Positions 59,951 through 64,000 of a DNA stretch of 64,000 nucleotides are shown here, piece by piece (positions within the stretch are counted from its first letter, which is position 1; every line of letters begins with the position of its first letter). Origin of the DNA: Ananas comosus. Its lineage: Eukaryota > Streptophyta > Magnoliopsida > Poales > Bromeliaceae. The notes under the pieces were generated by a model. That model did no database searches. It saw nothing but the letters and a program-made list of their open reading frames with translations, and had not been told where the DNA came from. The stretch is from contig NC_033629.1 in assembly GCF_001540865.1 (NCBI RefSeq), positions 12,239,607 to 12,303,606 on the forward strand. The letters are read 5' to 3'. A program made the position numbers and the translations under genes.

Positions 59951-60261
59951 TCGACCGTCCCTAGAGCAAGTGGCAAAGGATTTGATAGTTGGTATCCAAG
60001 ACCCAAGTTCAAATTCTAGTTGATTTACATTTCAAGCTAAATTTATTTTTAAATAAAATAAACGAAGCGGTAGCGTGCTATCTATCTCTTTAAAAAAAAA
60101 AAAAAAGAATACGTATCTGGAAAGAACTATTTCATTCTTGAAGGGATATAGAATTTTTCGCAATANTTTTTTTCAAATTTCAAAAGCATATCTTTCATTT
60201 TTGTATTTAGTTTTCAAGAACTAGTAGGCCGAGACTAATAAAATTGATATAAATTTGTCAT
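59798..60261. repeat. 95-bp direct duplication flanking a SINE and an N
   Basis: The segment from TTTTTTTTCAAATTTCAAAA to TTGATATAAATTTGTCAT appears at 59798-59892 and again right after the N at 60166 (60167-60261) with almost no change. The word ACTGTGCGTAA occurs soon after both copies (59939 and 60281). A SINE lies between. This looks like two versions of one locus joined end to end. Confidence 0.7.
59951..60107 (+). mobile_element. tRNA-derived SINE, copy 2
   Basis: Reads CGACCGTCCCTAGAGCAAGT at its 5' end (A-box region), AAGTTCAAATTCTAG as a decayed B box, AACGAAGCGGTAGCGTGCTA near the 3' end, then poly-A. Same family as 18862-19011 and 63428-63575. The target duplication is unclear. 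Confidence 0.7.
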
Positions 60262-60439
60262 TTAAAAAAAAAAAAAAAATACTGTGCGTAAGAGATTCCT
60301 CAACATATGTGAACTGTAGGTACTTGAACTAATAACTTCAGCCTCGGACTTACATCTAAACAAATGCATCCTAATGTGGGCAGGTTAGAAAGTTTGGAAT
60401 TAGATAAATATTCAAAAATTTTGAAAGAAAAAAAAAATA

Positions 60440-60765
60440 AGGGAAAACTTCAGAAACCCCCCCTGTGGTTTCATAATTTCTCACTTTGCTGCCCGGTGGT
60501 TTAAAATATATCAATGCCCCCCTGTGGTTTCATTTTTATCTTTTCGATAGCTTTTTCGTTAATATTTAATTAAATTATATACAAAAAAACTTCAGATACC
60601 CATATAGATTTATCAAATATTCACTTTAGTATCCTTTAATTTTAACTTTATAACTGATTTAAGAAAAAAAAATAATAAAATTGACAAGAAAAAGAGAAAA
60701 AAAGAAACTACAGGGGGGCAAAGTGAGAAACTACGAAACAACAGGGGGGTTTTTGAAGTTTTCCC
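60440..60765. mobile_element. Inverted-repeat MITE, C-rich tips
   Basis: Left tip GGGAAAACTTCAGAAACCCC and right tip GGGGTTTTTGAAGTTTTCCC are inverse. The match extends about 48 bases through CTCACTTTGC / GCAAAGTGAG. No coding capacity. A target duplication was not obvious. It lies about 110 bases upstream of the rhodanese gene start and may be in its promoter. Confidence 0.72.
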
Positions 60766-60873
60766 AATCTAAATAATAATATGAACTAAAATTAATTTAA
60801 AAAATAAAAGAAAATATTGTCACTACGGATATAAAGGATACAACCCGGTTGTCCAAATGGAGAGCCTTTGAGG

Positions 60874-61007
60874 ATGACGATGGGGATCTCCGCTCAGTAT
60901 TATGCGCACGCCCGCATACTCCATCTCCTCCTTCCTCTCAAACCCCCCTTCTCCTCCTCCTCCTCCTCCTCCTCCTCCCTACTACGCCCTAATCCCTCTC
61001 CTCTCGC

Positions 61008-61045
<38 letters not shown>

Positions 61046-63188
61046 CCTCAAGGGGCCTCCTCTGCTGCTTCTCCTCCCATGGAAACCCTCGGCGAGGGCG
61101 CGAATCTCGAGGCGGCGGGGGAGGCTCCGCGGAGGGCGAGTCGGGGTTCGTCGTTGCGAGCTTCTACAAGTTCGTGCTCGTCGCGGACCCGGAAGCGGAG
61201 GTCGCGAAGCAGCTATCATTTCTCCAGGTTCTGGGCTCTCGTAATCTTGTTCTCATCACCGTTGAGATCTCTTTTGTGCTTAAATCTGATTTCCTGTACT
61301 GTAATTAACACCAGGATATTTTAATTTGGTTCTTCCTGTAGTTTCTTTTCTTATTTCTCTGAACCTGTTATGACAATTCGCATTTATATTGTTCTTTCCA
61401 GGAACGTAACATACATGGTCGCATATATGTTAATGAGCAAGGAATTAATGCACAGGTGATTTCTCTTCATTGATCTTTAATAGATTTTGATATAATTTGA
61501 TGCAGTAAATTCACATATAATATTTGTTCCACATGTATTCACCATACTTAATTCGAACCTCAATTCCTCAACAGTACAGTGGTCCAACTACGGATGCGAT
61601 GGCTTATGTTGAGTGGCTTAGAGAAGATCCGCGTTTTTCTGATATCTTGGTTCAACTTTCACCGGCTTTAAGTGGGCATGCTTTTCCTCGACTTAAACTG
61701 CGGTATAAACCTTCACTTGTTCAGGCAAGCCATATACACTGTTTTCTAATGCATATTTGTTCATGTGTTTCTATTCTTGAAGCATTAAATTCTCCATGCT
61801 CTTAGTAAGCACTTGGTGAAGAAGTATGAGCACCCTTCTTTACTTTTAGTAATTTCAATGTCTGGCCTTGACTCTCAGTAGGAACTTGTTCTAAATGAAA
61901 TAATTGGAGCATGACTGTGCATTTTTAACAAAATAATATCAAGACCACATTTTTAGTTTTGCCTTTAAGAAGCTGGAAGATTGGTTGAGCTATTAGTCAT
62001 GATGACCTATATGAATTTTGTAAAAGGAGGTACATGTTTGGTGTAGACCCACACACTCTGTTGTGTGCTATATTTTGCATAGTTTTTGTGATCTAATTAA
62101 TGCCTTCAAGATTCTAGTGAGCTGATGCAGGATACGCACGATAATTTTATGAGAAATACGTGTAGGCTTATATTGTAGATTTTTGTGGAATTTGGAACTC
62201 AGGAGCAGCTACAGTTTAGATAATTATTTTATATACGACTCTAATATTTGAGTGTTATATTTCTGTTTATATTCCTGTGAAGCTAAAATGTGCATTTACC
62301 TAATGTATTCTACTTCAGCATTTTACTTCCTAAATGATGTTCTCCGTTTTCTTAGTAACTGCCGTAGGGAAACAGAATAAACTTTTGACATTTGTATCAT
62401 TACTTCGTATATCAATATTATCTAATCTCAACCGAAATTTCCATTAAATTAGAACCAATCAACTTATATCAAATTCCGCCACAAAATTTCTGGTCATGGT
62501 CGAGCAGTTATATTTGTTTTTTCATATTTTTTTACTTATTTCTTGAATGTTTAGCTAATATATGTTAACTTCAGTTAGAAGGAGGAGTTTCACACCTTCC
62601 TTTGGTGGACCCTTCAATGAGAGCTACACCATTGACTCCGTCTGAATGGAGAAAAAGATTACAAAATGGTAGAAATGTTGATATATTCTCCAGCAACATA
62701 GATAGCTCAGCCTCTGAAAAGGAGTTTCTATTACTGGATGTTAGAAATGGTAAGAGTCTTCTTCAATTTTGCTATTAATTATATGGTTTAGGGAGCATAT
62801 AGCAATACCGAGGTATAAGCGGTAGGCCTGGCGGCATACAACAGGGTTGTTCGGATTCAATCCCCAACCTTTCAGGTGGAATTTGATAATGCCATCCTAG
62901 AGGGCTTATTTGATCCGACCGACTGGAATCAATTTTCCCTACCCTTCGTGACCCCCAATTCATCCGAGTCACTAAATCCTCCTTCCCCAGCATCACTCTC
63001 CTATCTAATGCTATCCAATCCATTCTCAAGTGCTAAAACCCACCAGGTAACTATATATTGTTCTAATTAAGTTTCTTATTAATCATTTTGGAATAGGTTA
63101 TGAATGGGATATTGGCCATTTTCGAGGAGCTGAGCGACCAAATGTGGATTGTTTCAGAAGCACTTCTTTTGGGCTCTCGGAGCAAGAG
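60874..63188 (+). CDS. STR8: Rhodanese-like protein 8, chloroplastic (TrhO/YceA family), 5' part
   Basis: Five plus-strand exons: 60874-61227, 61402-61455, 61575-61724, 62575-62749 and 63097-63188, giving 275 residues in frame and continuing past the right edge. The start is the ATG at 60874, which opens a transit-peptide-like region with a Ser run and 13 Thr in a row. The TrhO N-terminal (acylphosphatase-like) domain shows ASFYKFVLVADPEA, GRIYVNEQGINAQYSG and PRLKLRYKPSLVQ. The rhodanese domain starts at LTPSEWRKRL, LLLDVRNGYEWDIGHFRGAE. The catalytic Cys loop lies beyond 64000. Bacterial TrhO hydroxylates U34 of tRNAs; a similar plastid role is inferred, not shown. The intron after 61724 starts with GC (CAG/GCAAGC). 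Telo-box-like motifs were not seen, but a C-rich MITE lies just upstream. Confidence 0.9.
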
Positions 63189-63427
63189 GTATGATCTCTT
63201 TTAACAATAACTACTGCTGCATACATGCATGTGTGGAATTAGCCTGGAAGAGAAATAATACTCCTTTAGACACACTTTTGTGGCAACAGACCAAGCTGAA
63301 CATCCCCTTGGAACAGCCTAAAAGAGAACATCCCTTTAGATAAACCCTTTTCTGCTGGGGAAAAAGACATAGGCTTTAGAGTGCGCCCCTTAGCAATTAT
63401 ACTGTCTGTTGAAATTCTGTCACGATA

Positions 63428-63575
63428 ACCGACTGTCCCTCGCGCAAGTGGCAAAAGGCTTGGTGGTTGGTACCCGAGGTCCCAAGTTCGAATCCTAGTT
63501 GATTCACATTTCCAGCTAAGTTTATTTCTAAAAAAATAAACGAAGCGGGTAGCATGCTACCTTTCTCGCAAAAAA
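63428..63575 (+). mobile_element. tRNA-derived SINE, copy 3, with target duplication
   Basis: Best-kept copy. The A-box region is GCGCAAGTGGCAAAAGGC, the B box AGTTCGAATCC, the 3' end GAAGCGGGTAGCATGCTACC then A-rich. Flanked by GAAATTCTGTCACGATA (63411-63427) and GAAATTCTGTCATGATA (63576-63592), a 17-bp target duplication with one change. It lies in an intron of the rhodanese gene. Confidence 0.85.
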
Positions 63576-63729
63576 GAAATTCTGTCATGATAGTTAAAAT
63601 CTCCATGCTAATAGTGAGTTAAACAACCCACTCCTCAAAGACTTTTGGCGTAGTTTCTGCACCCGTATTTTGACTTGATATTTCCCTTTTTTTCTTTTCC
63701 CTTCTTAGTTTAGTTAAGTGTTTTTTCCT

Positions 63730-63830
63730 TTTCCTTTTTTCCGAGGCCTCGGTTGCCTCACCTTGTAGCCAAGTTCATTTCCTAAATGAATGAAGCGGTA
63801 GCACGCTACCTTTTCTCAAAAAAAAAAAAA
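63730..63830 (+). mobile_element. SINE-like 3' fragment of a second type
   Basis: A T-rich start, then CCGAGGCCTCGGTTGCCTCA and AATGAATGAAGCGGTAGCACG, ending in CTACCTTTTCTC plus poly-A. It shares only the AGCGGTAGC..GCTACC 3' end with the SINE above. Similar decayed pieces occur near 31210, 31890 and 36565. Confidence 0.5.
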
Positions 63831-64000
63831 ACAACCCACTCTTCTGTGTATGTAACATTACCTAATCCTTGTATAGACTGTAAGGTAGAGATTCTCCATG
63901 GTAATAGTGAGTTAAACAACCCACTCTTCTGTGTATGTAACATTACCTAATCCTTGTATAGACTGTAAGGTAGAGATTCTCCATGGTAATAGTGAGTTAA
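63831..64000. repeat. 85-bp tandem duplication at the window edge
   Basis: 63831-63915 and 63916-64000 are two identical 85-base units (ACAACCCACTCTTCTGTGTA ... AATAGTGAGTTAA). A partial, older copy of the end (GCTAATAGTGAGTTAAACAA) lies near 63607. More units may follow outside the window. Intronic. Confidence 0.85.

Noticed and set aside
60902..61324. Gln-rich open frame overlapping the rhodanese first exon
   Set aside because: The poly-Gln comes from reading the ACA repeat as CAA in another frame. The frame that continues into the rhodanese exons is the poly-Thr one.
63428..63575. Possible tRNA gene (A and B box, GTTCGAATCC-like)
   Set aside because: No cloverleaf can be drawn around it, and the A-rich tail, target duplication and related copies show it is a SINE.

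Overview
This is a nuclear plant genome window, most likely from a commelinid monocot. Pineapple is my best guess, from the general look of the repeats; that is inference, not proof. The evidence is spliced genes with GT-AG introns, plant-only families (PUX10-like, PLS-type PPR, TIP3 aquaporin, SHAQKYF MYB, chloroplast YCED), very GC-rich first exons beside AT-rich introns and intergenic DNA, and many small plant transposons. There is no operon structure, CRISPR array, tRNA or rRNA gene.

Layout, left to right. 1-2924 (-): PUX10-like UBX protein, running off the left edge. 4433-7027 (-): intronless PPR protein with E/E+ tail. 7620-12250 (-): DEDDy exonuclease with Mut7-C and zinc-ribbon domains, 8 exons. 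12682-14405: a block bounded by two single Ns that carries broken class VIII myosin exons and looks like a misplaced contig. 14754-18551 (-): TIP3-type aquaporin whose second exon is split by a 1.64-kb CACTA transposon carrying a captured UDP-glucose 4-epimerase exon. 19608-23326 (-): plastid-targeted membrane protein of unknown function, 6 exons. 24391-24785: LTR-retrotransposon remnant. 25080-29633 (+): apparent start of a DUF3755/SANT-like gene, with an internal tandem-repeat array and no visible 3' exons. 29880-37020: transposon graveyard (LINE relic, MITE, hAT element, AT-rich DNA). 37021-38307 (+): two-repeat SHAQKYF MYB factor. 39431-42209 (-): tRNA-His guanylyltransferase, 7 exons. 42.8-45.9 kb: solo LTR and fold-back MITEs. 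45994-47449 (+): YCED/DUF177 chloroplast rRNA-accumulation protein, 7 exons. 48015-51592 (-): exons of an unidentified gene. 52258-58921 (-): three-RRM hnRNP/nucleolin-like protein, 12 exons. 60874 to the right edge (+): rhodanese-like protein 8 (TrhO/YceA family), 5 exons seen.

The genes are independent eukaryotic units. Loose themes are RNA metabolism (PPR, Mut7-C nuclease, Thg1, YCED, RRM protein, TrhO-like rhodanese) and seed biology (TIP3 and a PUX10-like lipid-droplet factor). I see no physical sign that they are co-regulated.

Exon limits were placed by hand from splice sites and reading phase, and every complete model closes in frame. Several single-N positions are flanked by duplicated sequence, which points to assembly joins. 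I found no convincing new multi-gene system. The most interesting item is the aquaporin interrupted by a gene-capturing CACTA element with a perfect 3-bp target duplication.
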